A stretch of 64,000 bases of DNA from Streptomyces pactum. GTDB taxonomy: Bacteria; Actinomycetota; Actinomycetes; Streptomycetales; Streptomycetaceae. The stretch lies in contig NZ_JACYXC010000001.1 of the NCBI RefSeq assembly GCF_016031615.1, forward strand, positions 1,674,001 through 1,738,000, given 5' to 3'. The notes beneath the pieces were generated by a model. That model ran no database searches. It was not told the DNA's origin and was given only the letters and a program-made list of their open reading frames with translations. This document shows positions 54,608 to 63,637 of this stretch, one piece after another. The position numbers and the translations under genes were made by a program. The stretch's first letter is position 1. Every line of letters starts with the position of its first letter.

Positions 54608-55672
54608 ATGACCGCACGGCTTGCCGACATCGCAGCCCAGGCGGGGGTCAGTGAAGCCACGGTGAGCCGGGTGCTCAACGGCAAGCCGGGGGTGGCCGCG
54701 GGCACCCGCGAGTCCGTGCTGGCCGCGCTCGACGTCCTGGGCTACGAGCGTCCGGTCCGGCTGCGGCAGCGCAGCGCCGGGCTGGTCGGTCTGATCACCC
54801 CGGAGCTGGAGAACCCGATCTTCCCGGCGCTGGCGCAGGTGATCGGTCAGGGCCTCACCCGCCAGGGGTACACCCCGGTGCTGGCCACCCAGACCCCCGG
54901 CGGCTCCACCGAGGACGAGCTGACCGAGATGCTGGTGGACCGGGGCGTGGCGGGCATCATCTTCGTCTCCGGGCTGCACGCGGACACCACCGCCGACATG
55001 ACGCGCTACGACCGGCTGCGCGGCCAGGGGGTGCCGTTCGTGCTGGTGGACGGCTTCTCGCCGAAGGTGCGGGCGCCGTTCATCTCACCGGACGACCGGG
55101 CCGCGATGGTGCTGGCGGTGACGCACCTGGCGTCCCTGGGGCACACCCGGATCGGACTGGCGCTGGGCCCGCGCCGGTTCGTGCCGGTGCTGCGGAAGAT
55201 CGAGGGGTTCCAGCACGGCATGGCCGAGCAGCTGGGCCTGCCGCCGGAGAAGTCCGCGGAGCTGATCCAGCACTCGCTCTACACCCTGGAGGGCGGCCAG
55301 GCCGCCGGGGCGGCGCTGATCGAACGGGGCTGCACGGCGGTGGTGTGCGCCAGCGACATGATGGCGCTGGGCGCGATCCGGGCGGCCCGGCAGCTGGGGC
55401 TGGCCGTCCCGGCGGACGTGTCGGTGGTCGGTTTCGACGACTCCCCGCTCATACCGTTCACCGATCCCCCACTGACCACCATCCGCAAGCCGGTGCAGTC
55501 CATGGGGCAGGCCGCGGTCCGCGCCCTGCTGGAGGAGATCGGCGGCACCCCGGCGCCGCACAGCGAGTTCGTCTTCCTCCCGGAGCTGGTCGTACGGGGT
55601 TCAACGGCCTCGGTACCCGGAGGGATAGGTTCTGTCCAGAACCGGGACAGAAGTGGCGAAGACCGTACCTGA
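54608..55672 (+). CDS. malR: LacI family regulator, probable MalR
   Basis: The 354-residue repressor has the LacI DNA-binding domain at the very N-terminus (TARLADIAAQAGVSEATVSR) and the sugar-binding core (GLITPELENPIFPALAQVIG, SVVGFDDSPLIPFTDPPLTT). By position next to malE it is the probable maltose repressor MalR, which in streptomycetes binds cttgca-type sites and controls malEFG. The ATG at 54608 is the natural start. A small palindrome (55630-55652) lies in its last codons. Confidence 0.9.
   Translation: MTARLADIAAQAGVSEATVSRVLNGKPGVAAGTRESVLAALDVLGYERPVRLRQRSAGLVGLITPELENPIFPALAQVIGQGLTRQGYTPVLATQTPGGSTEDELTEMLVDRGVAGIIFVSGLHADTTADMTRYDRLRGQGVPFVLVDGFSPKVRAPFISPDDRAAMVLAVTHLASLGHTRIGLALGPRRFVPVLRKIEGFQHGMAEQLGLPPEKSAELIQHSLYTLEGGQAAGAALIERGCTAVVCASDMMALGAIRAARQLGLAVPADVSVVGFDDSPLIPFTDPPLTTIRKPVQSMGQAAVRALLEEIGGTPAPHSEFVFLPELVVRGSTASVPGGIGSVQNRDRSGEDRT
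55630..55652. promoter_or_regulatory. Palindrome in the 3' end of malR
   Basis: The arms ttctgtcc (55630-55637) and ggacagaa (55645-55652) are exact complements around 7 bases, 63 bases before the start of the next gene. It could be an operator for that gene. Pattern only. Confidence 0.35.
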
Positions 55673-55714
55673 GGATGATCTGTCTCTGTCCGTTCTCTGG
55701 CAGACTGTTGCTCT

Positions 55715-56956
55715 ATGGGTGAAGCGACTGCAAGGACTCCGGAAGGGTCGGCCGCCCTGTCACCCACGGTGGAGGCCGGGGCCGCCCCCCTCGCCCGGCC
55801 GCGTGCGCTCGCGCGGCTGAGGACCCCCCGGCGACCACGGCTGTGGTTCGAGATCCTGCTGGTCGCGCTCGGCTACTGGACGTACTCACTCATCCGCAAC
55901 GCGGTGCCCGAGCAGCGCGCCGAGGCGCTGCGCAACGCGGACTGGATCTGGGAGTGGGAGCACCGGCTCGGTCTCGCCTTCGAACGCTCGGTCAACCACG
56001 CCGCCGACTCGGTCGACTGGCTGATCGTCGGGATGAACTACTACTACGCCACGTTGCACTTCATCGTGACGATCGGCGTGCTGGTCTGGCTCTACCGGTG
56101 GCATCCGGGCCGGTACGCCGCGATCCGGCTGGTGCTCTTCGCGACCACCGGCGTCGCCCTGCTGGGCTACTACCTCTTCCCGCTGGCGCCGCCCCGGCTG
56201 ATGCCCGGCGGCGACTTCATCGACACGGTGGTGGTGCACGACACCTGGGGTTCGATGGCCTCGGGCAACCTGTCGGAGATGTCGAACCAGTACGCGGCGA
56301 TGCCCTCGATGCACATTGGCTGGTCGCTGTGGTGCGGCATCACCATTGCCATGCTCACCCGCCTGGTGTGGGTGAAGGTGCTGGGCCTGCTCTACCCGGC
56401 CGCCACCGGCCTGGTCATCGTGGCCACCGCGAACCACTTCTGGCTGGACGCGGTCGGCGGCGTGCTCTGCCTGGCCTTCGGTTTCGCGGTGTCCTTCGGG
56501 TGGTACCGCGCGCTGTGCTACCGGCTGCCGAGGGTGCCGGTACGCCACCGCCCGGCGGACGCCCCGGTCGCCCGCCCGCGCGCCCCGGAGACTGCCGGCG
56601 CCCCGCTCCCGGCGGCCGGTACGCCGCTTCCGCCGGCCGGTACGGACCGGCCGGCGGACGCCCCCTCCCCTGCGGTGGACCCCGCACCCGGGGAGGACCC
56701 CGCCCGGGTGCCGGGCAGCTTCTCCGGGTCCGCCGCGCCGGCCGCCCCGGCCCCGGCGTCCGACCCGGCGGAGACGGCCCCCGTCCGGCCGGGCGCCGGG
56801 CCCCGCGGAAGGCTCCGCCACGCCGGTACGCACGGCCCGTGCCACGGGCTCACGGGCCGGGACCGCGGCCCGCACCGCCCCGGTGGCCGGCCCGCCGCGC
56901 CGCGGCACCACCGCCCAGCGCCCGCCCCGCCGCTGACCGCCCGCCCCCGCCGCTGA
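55715..56956 (+). CDS. PAP2-family membrane protein (IPC synthase-like)
   Basis: The 413-residue product has six predicted membrane segments and the catalytic pattern of the PAP2/inositolphosphorylceramide-synthase family: Pro-rich LFPLAPPRLMPG, PSMHIGWSLW, and NHFWLDAVGG. These enzymes cleave or transfer lipid phosphate groups outside the membrane. The last 140 residues are a Pro/Ala/Arg-rich tail after the final membrane helix, of doubtful function. The ATG at 55715 is 42 bases after malR, so read-through is possible. Confidence 0.9.
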   Translation: MGEATARTPEGSAALSPTVEAGAAPLARPRALARLRTPRRPRLWFEILLVALGYWTYSLIRNAVPEQRAEALRNADWIWEWEHRLGLAFERSVNHAADSVDWLIVGMNYYYATLHFIVTIGVLVWLYRWHPGRYAAIRLVLFATTGVALLGYYLFPLAPPRLMPGGDFIDTVVVHDTWGSMASGNLSEMSNQYAAMPSMHIGWSLWCGITIAMLTRLVWVKVLGLLYPAATGLVIVATANHFWLDAVGGVLCLAFGFAVSFGWYRALCYRLPRVPVRHRPADAPVARPRAPETAGAPLPAAGTPLPPAGTDRPADAPSPAVDPAPGEDPARVPGSFSGSAAPAAPAPASDPAETAPVRPGAGPRGRLRHAGTHGPCHGLTGRDRGPHRPGGRPAAPRHHRPAPAPPLTARPRR

Positions 56957-57162
56957 CCGCCCCCGCCCTCCCCCGCCGCCGGCCTGTCGTCCGACCGGCG
57001 CGCCCCATGGGCCCCGCCGGTCGTCGGGCCCGCGGGAGGGACCCTCCCCCGGTGGACGCCTCCACCCTGCTGCGATCATGGCGTCGCACACCCGCGCGAA
57101 CCACGCACCGGCGTCCGGTCGCGTCCGGTCCGCGCGGGCACGACGAGGGAGGGGTTTTCTCC

Positions 57163-57903
57163 ATGGCTTTCCGTAAGTTCCTCAGCGCCCTGGGCGTCAA
57201 CGCGCCGAGCGTGGAGACGGTGCTGGACAACACCACGGTGCGCCCGGGCGACCAGCTCGGCTGCGAGGTCACCATGCGGGGCGGCGGCGCCGACGTCACC
57301 ATCGAACGGCTCACCCTCCAGGTGGTGACCCGGTTCGAGGACATGGAGACCACTGAGGACCGCTGGGAGAACCCCGGCGTCCTGGTCAGCGGCGAACTGC
57401 CGGGGCCGTTCACGCTGGCCGCGGGCGCGGAGGTCACCGAGCGCGTGGTGCTGGACCTGCCCTGGGAGATGCCGCTGACGCACATCCTGGGCGGCCGGCG
57501 GCTGCGCGGCGCCCGGGTCGCGGTCCGTACCGAGCTGGCCATCGACAACGCCGTCGACCGCGGTGACTTCGACGAGTTCGCGGTGCACGCGCTGCCGCAG
57601 CAGGACATGGTCCTCCAGGCGTACTCCGACCTGGGCTTCCGGTTCGACGAGGCGGAGTGCAAGAAGGGCACCCCCAGCTCGGCGGTCCGCTCGCAGGTGG
57701 ACTGGTGGCAGGAGATCGAGATGTGGTTCCCCGCCGACTACCGGAACCCGGGCCAGAACGAGATCGCCTTCAACGCCCGCCACGACTCGCTGGACCTGCT
57801 CACCGGCGGCACCGGGCGGCTGGAGTTCCGCTACGCCGACATGGATCTCGCCCGGGTCACCGAGGTCATCGACGAGCACGCCCGCTCCCGGTTCGCCCGG
57901 TGA
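57163..57903 (+). CDS. Spo0M-like sporulation protein
   Basis: The 246-residue product belongs to the Spo0M/arrestin-like family that was named from a Bacillus sporulation-control protein. Visible features: KFLSALGVNAPSVETVL at the start, DNTTVRPGDQLGCEVTMRGG and the C-terminal half VDWWQEIEMWFPADYRNPG. The ATG at 57163 follows gagggagggg. The stop overlaps the start of the HAD gene (GTGA), so the two are translationally coupled. The role in streptomycetes is not known. Confidence 0.93.
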   Translation: MAFRKFLSALGVNAPSVETVLDNTTVRPGDQLGCEVTMRGGGADVTIERLTLQVVTRFEDMETTEDRWENPGVLVSGELPGPFTLAAGAEVTERVVLDLPWEMPLTHILGGRRLRGARVAVRTELAIDNAVDRGDFDEFAVHALPQQDMVLQAYSDLGFRFDEAECKKGTPSSAVRSQVDWWQEIEMWFPADYRNPGQNEIAFNARHDSLDLLTGGTGRLEFRYADMDLARVTEVIDEHARSRFAR

Positions 57904-58853
57904 CCGACGGCCGGTCCCCGGTGCCGCCCGCCGTCCCGGACGGCGGGCCCGGCGGCCCGGCGCCCGGCCCGGCCCGCCGGACGCCACTGCCCGGCTCCGC
58001 CCGCTTCCGCGTGGTCGCCACCGACCTGGACGGCACGCTGCTCCGCGGCGACCTGACGGTGTCGGCCCGCAGCCGCGCGGCGCTGGCCCTGGCCGCGGCC
58101 GCCGGGGCGCGGCACATGGTGGTCACCGGCCGGCCCGCGGCGTCCTGCCGGCCGTTCCTGGCCGCCATGGGGTACCGCGGGCTGGCGGTCTGCGGGCAGG
58201 GCGCCCAGCTCTACGACGCCTCGGCGGACCGGCTGCTGGAGAGCGTCCCGCTCGACCGCGAGGTGGCCCGTTCGGTGGTGGAGCGGACCGAGCGGGAGCT
58301 GGGCCGCTCGCCGCTGGCGCTGGCGGTGGTGACCGCGGCCCCGGAGAACCGCCTGGTGTTCCTGCCGGGGTTCGCCGACCGGCCGCGCCCCGAGTGGGGG
58401 CGGGCGGCGGACCGGGCGGAGCTGTTCGCCGGGCCGGTGGAGAAGGTGCTGATGCGCCACCGGGAGCTGCCCGACGAGCTGGTCGCGGCGACCGCGGCGC
58501 GGATCGGCGGCTCGCGGGTCTCGGTCACCCACTCGGACCGGGGCGTGATCGAGGTGCTGCCCGCCGGGACCACCAAGGCCGCCGGCCTCCAGCGCGCCGC
58601 GGACCGGCTGGGCTTCACCCCGTCGGAGACCATCGCCTTCGGCGACATGCCCAACGACGTGCCGCTGCTGACCTGGGCCGGGTACGGGGTGGCCATGGGC
58701 AACGCCCACCCCCGGCTGCGCGCGGTCGCGCACGAGGTGGCGCCCCGGAACGACGACGACGGGGTGGCCGTGGTGCTGGAACGCCTTTTCGCCCCGGCCC
58801 GGCCGGGTGACGGCCGTACGCCGGCCGGGGACGGGGCCTGCGTCGGCCGGTGA
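57900..58853 (+). CDS. Cof-type HAD hydrolase
   Basis: The 317-residue HAD-superfamily phosphatase has motif I VVATDLDGTLLRGD, motif II VVTGRPAAS, the lysine at TKAAGLQRA and motif IV FGDMPNDVPLL, which together mark a Cof (C2B cap) phosphatase, probably acting on sugar phosphates or cofactors. The GTG at 57900 overlaps the previous stop. The first 35 residues are a Pro/Gly-rich extension. The last 15 residues are encoded inside the start of a repeat tract that continues beyond the gene. Confidence 0.92.
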   Translation: MTDGRSPVPPAVPDGGPGGPAPGPARRTPLPGSARFRVVATDLDGTLLRGDLTVSARSRAALALAAAAGARHMVVTGRPAASCRPFLAAMGYRGLAVCGQGAQLYDASADRLLESVPLDREVARSVVERTERELGRSPLALAVVTAAPENRLVFLPGFADRPRPEWGRAADRAELFAGPVEKVLMRHRELPDELVAATAARIGGSRVSVTHSDRGVIEVLPAGTTKAAGLQRAADRLGFTPSETIAFGDMPNDVPLLTWAGYGVAMGNAHPRLRAVAHEVAPRNDDDGVAVVLERLFAPARPGDGRTPAGDGACVGR

Positions 58854-59010
58854 CGGGGCGTGCGTCGACCGGTGACGGCCGTACACCGGCCGTGACGACG
58901 CGCACCGCCGTGACGTGGCAGGCGTACGCCGGTCGTGACGGGCCCGCACCGGCCGTGACGTGGCGGACGTACGCCGGCTGGTGAGGGCGTACACCGGTCG
59001 GCGCGCCGGG
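58804..59010. repeat. Degenerate repeat of about 18-22 bp
   Basis: Words of the type ggtgacggccgtacaccggc recur eight to ten times with changes, starting inside the last codons of the HAD gene and running on for 150 bases. Both orientations of short cgtacg and gtgacg pieces are present. Confidence 0.65.
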
Positions 59011-59300
59011 GCGGGGGGTTGACGGGCCCGTGCCCCACGCCGGCGCCGGGCGGATCTCGTGGGGCGCCGCCGTCCCGCCGTCCGGAACTCCGGCACGGCG
59101 GGACGACGGCCGGGACGGGCCCGGCGGGGGCTGCGGACGCCCCGCCGGGCCGCTCACCCGCCCCGGCTCCGGCAGGGCGACGGCCGGCCGGCCGGGACCG
59201 TCGGCGGGCGGGCCCGGAGAGGTACGGCCGCACCGGGCAGCGAGCGTTGCGGCCGCCCGCCGGCCCCGGGGGCGCGCATTCGGCCCGCGCACCGGCGACA

Positions 59301-59555
59301 CCCCGTAAGGGCAGGGCCGCCCCGTAAGGGCAGGGCGGCTCCGGACGGGCAGGGCCGCCCCGTAAGGGCAGGCCTCCCATAAGGGCGAGGTCACCCCCGC
59401 AAGGGCTGGGTCCACCCCGTAAAGGCAGGGCCCCCGTAAGGGGCGGCCCCCCGTAAGGGCAGGGCCACCCCGTACGGGCGAGCCTCCCCCCGTACGGGCA
59501 GGGCGGCTCCGGACGAGCACAGCCACCCCGTACGGGTGACGGCGGTCCCTTACGG
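59301..59555. repeat. Array of about 13 ccccgtaagggcaggg units
   Basis: Units of 16-20 bases follow the consensus ccccgtaagggcagggc; later units carry cgtacggg instead of cgtaaggg, and two read ctccggacgggc or ctccggacgagc. It occupies most of the 818-base gap between the HAD and glnE genes, where I see no gene (59011-59300 is plain GC-rich DNA). The spacing is too irregular and the units too short and too diverged for a CRISPR array. Confidence 0.85.
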
Positions 59556-59671
59556 TCGGTCCGCCGGCGGCGCTCCGGACGGAGAGGGCCCCGCAAGCCC
59601 CCGGCACCGCAGGCGCGGGCGCCTCCAGGGCGGGACTCCGGCAGCGCGGCGCCCGCCGGGGGCCGGGGCGG

Positions 59672-62600
59672 TCAGGCGCCGTCGTAGAAGAGCCGCTCCA
59701 CCACGGCGCGGGCGCGGCGGGTGGTGCGCCGGTAGTCGTCGAGCATCTCGCCCACGTGCCCGGACTCGTACCCCAGGTAGCGGCCGACGGCGGCCAGCTC
59801 CCGGCTCTCGGCGGGGAAGGTGTCGCCGGGCCGGCCGCGGACCAGCATCACCGCGTTGCGCACCCGGGTGGCGAGCACCCACGCCTCGTCCAGCATCTCC
59901 GCGTCGTCGGTGTCGATCAGCCCGGCCGCGTGCGCGGCGGCCAGCGCCTCCCGGGTGCGGGTGGTGCGCAGGCCCGGTTCGGCCGCGCCGTGCCGCATCT
60001 GGAGCAGCTGGACGGTCCACTCGACGTCCGACAGCCCGCCGCGGCCCAGTTTGGTGTGGGTGGCCGGGTCGGCGCCGCGCGGCAGCCGCTCGCTCTCCAT
60101 CCGGGCCTTGAGCCGCCGGATCTCCCGGACCGCCTCCTCGTCCAGGCCGTTCGCGGGGTAGCGCAGCGGGTCGATCAGCTCGATGAACCGGGCGCCGAGC
60201 TCGGCGTCGCCGGCGACCGGCTGGGCCCGTAGCAGCGCCTGGCTCTCCCAGGTCAGCGACCAGCGCCGGTAGTACGCGGCGTACGAGGCGAGGGTGCGGA
60301 CCAGCGGCCCGGACCGGCCCTCGGGCCGCAGGTCGGCGTCGATCGGCAGCGGCGGATCGGCGGTGGGCAACTGGAGCAGCCGCCGCATCTCGTTGGCGAC
60401 CTCGAACGCGGCCCGGGCCGCCTCCTGCTCGTCCGCGCCCTCCCGCGGCTCGTGGACGAAGAGCACGTCGGCGTCCGAGCCGTAGCCCAGCTCCTGGCCG
60501 CCGAAGCGGCCCATGCCGATGACCGCGAAGCGGGTGGGCAGCTCGTCGCCCCAGCGGTCGCGGACCGCGGCGCGCAGCGCTCCGGCCAGGGTGGCGGCGT
60601 TGATGTCGGAGATCGCGCGGCCGACCCGGTCCACCGCGGCGCCGACGTCCTCGGGCCCGGTGCCGGGCCCGGTGGCCGGGTCCTGGGGGGCGGCGCCCGC
60701 CCGGGGGCCCGGGGGGTTGCTGCCGGCGGTGTCCGGGCCGGCGGTCGCGGGGCCGGTGGCGCCGGAATAGGCCTCGATGATGTCGGCCGCCGCGGTGCGG
60801 AACAGCTCCCGGCGGCGTACCCCGCGGGCCGCCGCGACCGCCTGCTCGCCGCTGTCCGCCCGGCCGACCGCGGCCAGGATCTCCTGCTCCAGCGCGGCCC
60901 GGCCGCGGGGCCGCAGCCCTTCCGGATCGCCGAGCAGGGCGACCGCCTCCGGGGCCCGCAGCAGCAGGTCGGGGGCGAACCGGCCGGCCGACAGCACCCG
61001 GGCCAGGTTCTCCGCGGCGGCGCCCTCGTCGCGCAGCAGCCGCAGGTACCAGGGGGTCTTGCCGAGCGCGTCGGAGACCTTGCGGAAGTTGAGCAGGCCG
61101 GCGTCCGGATCGGCGGAGTCGGCGAACCAGCCGAGCAGCACCGGCAGCAGGGTGCGCTGGATCGCGGCCTTCCGGCTGACCCCGGAGGCCAGTGCCTCCA
61201 GGTGGCGCAGCGCGGCGACCGGGTCGGCGTAGCCGAGCGCCTCCAGGCGCTGCCCGGCCGCCTTGGCGCTGAGCCGGGCGGCGCCGGGCTCCAGCTGGGC
61301 GACGGCGTCCAGCAGCGGCCGGTAGAAGAGCTTCTCGTGCAGCCGCCGCACCTCGCGGGCGTGCCGCCGCCACTCCTTGCCCAGCTCGGCCACCGGCTCG
61401 GCGCGGAACCCCAGGGAGCGGCCCAGGCGGCGCAGCTCCTGCTCGTCCTCGGGCACCAGGTGGGTGCGGCGGAGCCGGTAGAGCTGGATGCGGTGCTCCA
61501 TGGACCGCAGGAAGCGGTACGCGGTGTCCAGGGCGGCGGCGTCGGCGCGGCCCACGTAGCCGCCGGCCGCCAGCGCGTCGAGCGCGTCGAGGGTGGTGCC
61601 GCTGCGCAGGGTGGCGTCGGTCCGGCCGTGCACCAGCTGGAGCAGCTGGACGGCGAACTCGACGTCGCGCAGGCCGCCGGGGCCGAGCTTGAGCTCCCGG
61701 TCGATCTGGGCGGCGGGGATGTTCTCCACCACCCGGCGGCGCATCTGCTGGACGTCCGCGACGAAGTTCTCCCGCTCGGCGGCCTGCCAGACCAGCGGGG
61801 CGACGGCGTCCGCGTACGCCCGGCCCAGCTCGGCGTCGCCGGCGACCGGCCGGGCCTTGAGCAGCGCCTGGAACTCCCAGGTCTTGGCCCACCGCTCGTA
61901 GTACGCCAGGTGGCTGCTCAGGGTCCGGACCAGCGGCCCGTTGCGGCCCTCCGGGCGGAGGTTGGCGTCGACCGGCCAGATGGTGCCCTCGATGGTGGTG
62001 TCGGAGCAGATCCGCATCATCCGGGCGGCGAGCCGGGTGGCGGCCTGCAGGGCCCGGGCCTCGTCGGCCGGTTCCAGGTCACCGTTCCGCTCCCGGGGCT
62101 CGGCGACGAAGATGACGTCCACGTCGGAGACGTAGTTCAGCTCCCGGCCGCCGCACTTGCCCATGCCGATCACCGCGAGCCGGCAGCGGGCGGCGTCCTC
62201 GGGCTGTTCCTCGGCGGCGATCCGCAGGGCCGCGCGGAGCGTCGCGGTGGCCAGGTCGGCCAGTTCGGCGGCGGTCCGGGCGACGTCGGTGGTGCCGCAC
62301 ACGTCGCGGGCGGCGATGCGCAGCAGGCAGCGCCGGTAGGCGATGCGCAGGGCGTCGGGCCGGGGGCGGGTATCGCCGGCGCGGCTCCAGATCCCCTCGG
62401 TCAGCGCCTGTTCGAAGTCGGGGGTGGTGGGGTGCAGGTCGGCCGGCTCATAGGTGAGCAGCGACTGCCAGTCGTACGGGTGGCGGGCGAGGTGGTCGCC
62501 GAGCGCCTCGGAGGCGCCGAGGACGCCCAGCAGCCGGTCCCGCAGCGGTTTGGCGGCGGCCAGCGTGGCCAGCAGTGCCTGCCGGGAGCCGGCCCGGGCC

Positions 62601-62920
62601 CCGTCCCCGGTGGTGGCCGGGCCGGCTCCCGTGGCGGGGGCCGGTGGGCGCCCGCCGGTGGTGGCCGGTCGGTCGTCGCCGGTCCTGCCGGTGGCTCCGG
62701 CGGGGGCGTCCTCCGCCTCCGGCAGCGTCTCGACCAGCCGGACCAGGCCGCGCAGCGCGGCGTCCGGGTCGGCGGTGGCGCCCAGTGCGTCCAGCAGCAC
62801 CGGATCGCTCCACACCGGCGCCATCTCCGGCAGGTCGAGGAGCCGCTCGGCCGTCGCGGGGTCGGTGAACCCGTAGCGCAGCAGTCGCCTGAACCGGCTG
62901 TCCCGTCGCCCTTGCAGCAC
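59672..62920 (-). CDS. glnE: Bifunctional glutamine synthetase adenylyltransferase/deadenylase
   Basis: GlnE adds AMP to, and removes it from, the tyrosine of GlnA (Tyr397 of the enzyme at 9389), and so controls nitrogen assimilation. The 1082-residue product has the two nucleotidyltransferase halves: GMGKCGGRELNYVSDVDVIF (deadenylylating) and GMGRFGGQELGYGSDADVLF (adenylylating), each with the metal-binding Asp pair and the later PVDANLRPEGRNGPLVR and PIDADLRPEGRSGPLVR. A Pro/Gly/Ala-rich insert separates them (about 745-790). The GTG at 62920 is chosen; alternatives are not better. It is upstream of another glutamine synthetase gene. Confidence 0.97.
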   Translation of the reverse strand: MLQGRRDSRFRRLLRYGFTDPATAERLLDLPEMAPVWSDPVLLDALGATADPDAALRGLVRLVETLPEAEDAPAGATGRTGDDRPATTGGRPPAPATGAGPATTGDGARAGSRQALLATLAAAKPLRDRLLGVLGASEALGDHLARHPYDWQSLLTYEPADLHPTTPDFEQALTEGIWSRAGDTRPRPDALRIAYRRCLLRIAARDVCGTTDVARTAAELADLATATLRAALRIAAEEQPEDAARCRLAVIGMGKCGGRELNYVSDVDVIFVAEPRERNGDLEPADEARALQAATRLAARMMRICSDTTIEGTIWPVDANLRPEGRNGPLVRTLSSHLAYYERWAKTWEFQALLKARPVAGDAELGRAYADAVAPLVWQAAERENFVADVQQMRRRVVENIPAAQIDRELKLGPGGLRDVEFAVQLLQLVHGRTDATLRSGTTLDALDALAAGGYVGRADAAALDTAYRFLRSMEHRIQLYRLRRTHLVPEDEQELRRLGRSLGFRAEPVAELGKEWRRHAREVRRLHEKLFYRPLLDAVAQLEPGAARLSAKAAGQRLEALGYADPVAALRHLEALASGVSRKAAIQRTLLPVLLGWFADSADPDAGLLNFRKVSDALGKTPWYLRLLRDEGAAAENLARVLSAGRFAPDLLLRAPEAVALLGDPEGLRPRGRAALEQEILAAVGRADSGEQAVAAARGVRRRELFRTAAADIIEAYSGATGPATAGPDTAGSNPPGPRAGAAPQDPATGPGTGPEDVGAAVDRVGRAISDINAATLAGALRAAVRDRWGDELPTRFAVIGMGRFGGQELGYGSDADVLFVHEPREGADEQEAARAAFEVANEMRRLLQLPTADPPLPIDADLRPEGRSGPLVRTLASYAAYYRRWSLTWESQALLRAQPVAGDAELGARFIELIDPLRYPANGLDEEAVREIRRLKARMESERLPRGADPATHTKLGRGGLSDVEWTVQLLQMRHGAAEPGLRTTRTREALAAAHAAGLIDTDDAEMLDEAWVLATRVRNAVMLVRGRPGDTFPAESRELAAVGRYLGYESGHVGEMLDDYRRTTRRARAVVERLFYDGA

Positions 62921-63198
62921 GTCGCACCGCCTCGCTCGCCGCTCATGATCGCCGCTGCGAGCTTAATCCCGGCCGGCCCGGAGCGGGAACGCCGCGGTCG
63001 TGCGGCGCCCCGGCCGGGACCGGACGACCGGCCCCGGCGGGTGTCTGCTGGGCCGGAGCAGCACTCGCCCGGACCTGCGGGAGCTCACCGGAGGGAGCGG
63101 GCCTCACCAGGCTCACCGGAGGGGCGGCCTGCCCCACCACCGGCCCGGCGGCCGGGTCGGTGGTGGGGCCACCGGGGGAACGCGGGCCCCGGTCCGGC

Positions 63199-63336
63199 CC
63201 CGGGGCCGGACCCCGGGTCGGCCACCCGCGTAACCGCCCCCTCGGACCGGGCGTCCGGGCGGTGCCGCCGCCCAGGCCCCGGAAGGACGGTCATCGGGCT
63301 CCGGGACCGGTCCCGAAGTCCCCGGCCGGGCAGCAC
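63199..63336. repeat. Diverged direct repeat, copy A
   Basis: Shares with copy B (63489-63607) the ordered words gtaaccg, cccctcggaccgggc, cccggaagg, cggtcatcgg, and ccggccgggca, with small insertions. Confidence 0.75.
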
Positions 63337-63488
63337 CGGCCCGGGGCCGGCAGCGCGGGCCGGCACAGGTCGGCCCTGCGCCGAGCCGGACGCGGCAGCC
63401 CCCGCCGGAGGCGGCGCGGACAATCACCGCCGGCCCGGCGACCGGGCCGGCGGGGTCGGCCGGGGAGACGCCGGATCCGACCCGAACC

Positions 63489-63607
63489 CGGGGCCGGGCG
63501 CCCCGGGTAACCGGCCCCTCGGACCGGGCACCCGGGCGGTGTCGCCCCGGCCCCGGAAGGCGGTCATCGGCTCCGGGGCCGGGGGCCGAAGCCTCCGGCC
63601 GGGCACT
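63489..63607. repeat. Diverged direct repeat, copy B
   Basis: Second copy of the segment at 63199-63336, shorter by about 19 bases. It ends 31 bases before the stop of the glutamine synthetase gene on the - strand. Confidence 0.75.
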
Positions 63608-63637
63608 GGCGCCAGGGTGCCGGGGCACCCGGCCCGC

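Larger units (their letters stand above)
62921..63637. other. Gap between glnE and glutamine synthetase gene
   Basis: The 717 bases have no gene I can support. The long open frames are shadows of two similar GC-rich segments, the diverged direct repeat at 63199-63336 and 63489-63607. An inverted repeat around ccccaccaccgg and ccggtggtgggg-like words lies at about 63133-63175. Confidence 0.55.

Noticed and set aside
59301..59555. CRISPR array
   Set aside because: Units are 16-20 bases, diverged, and have no unique spacers of constant length; no cas genes nearby.
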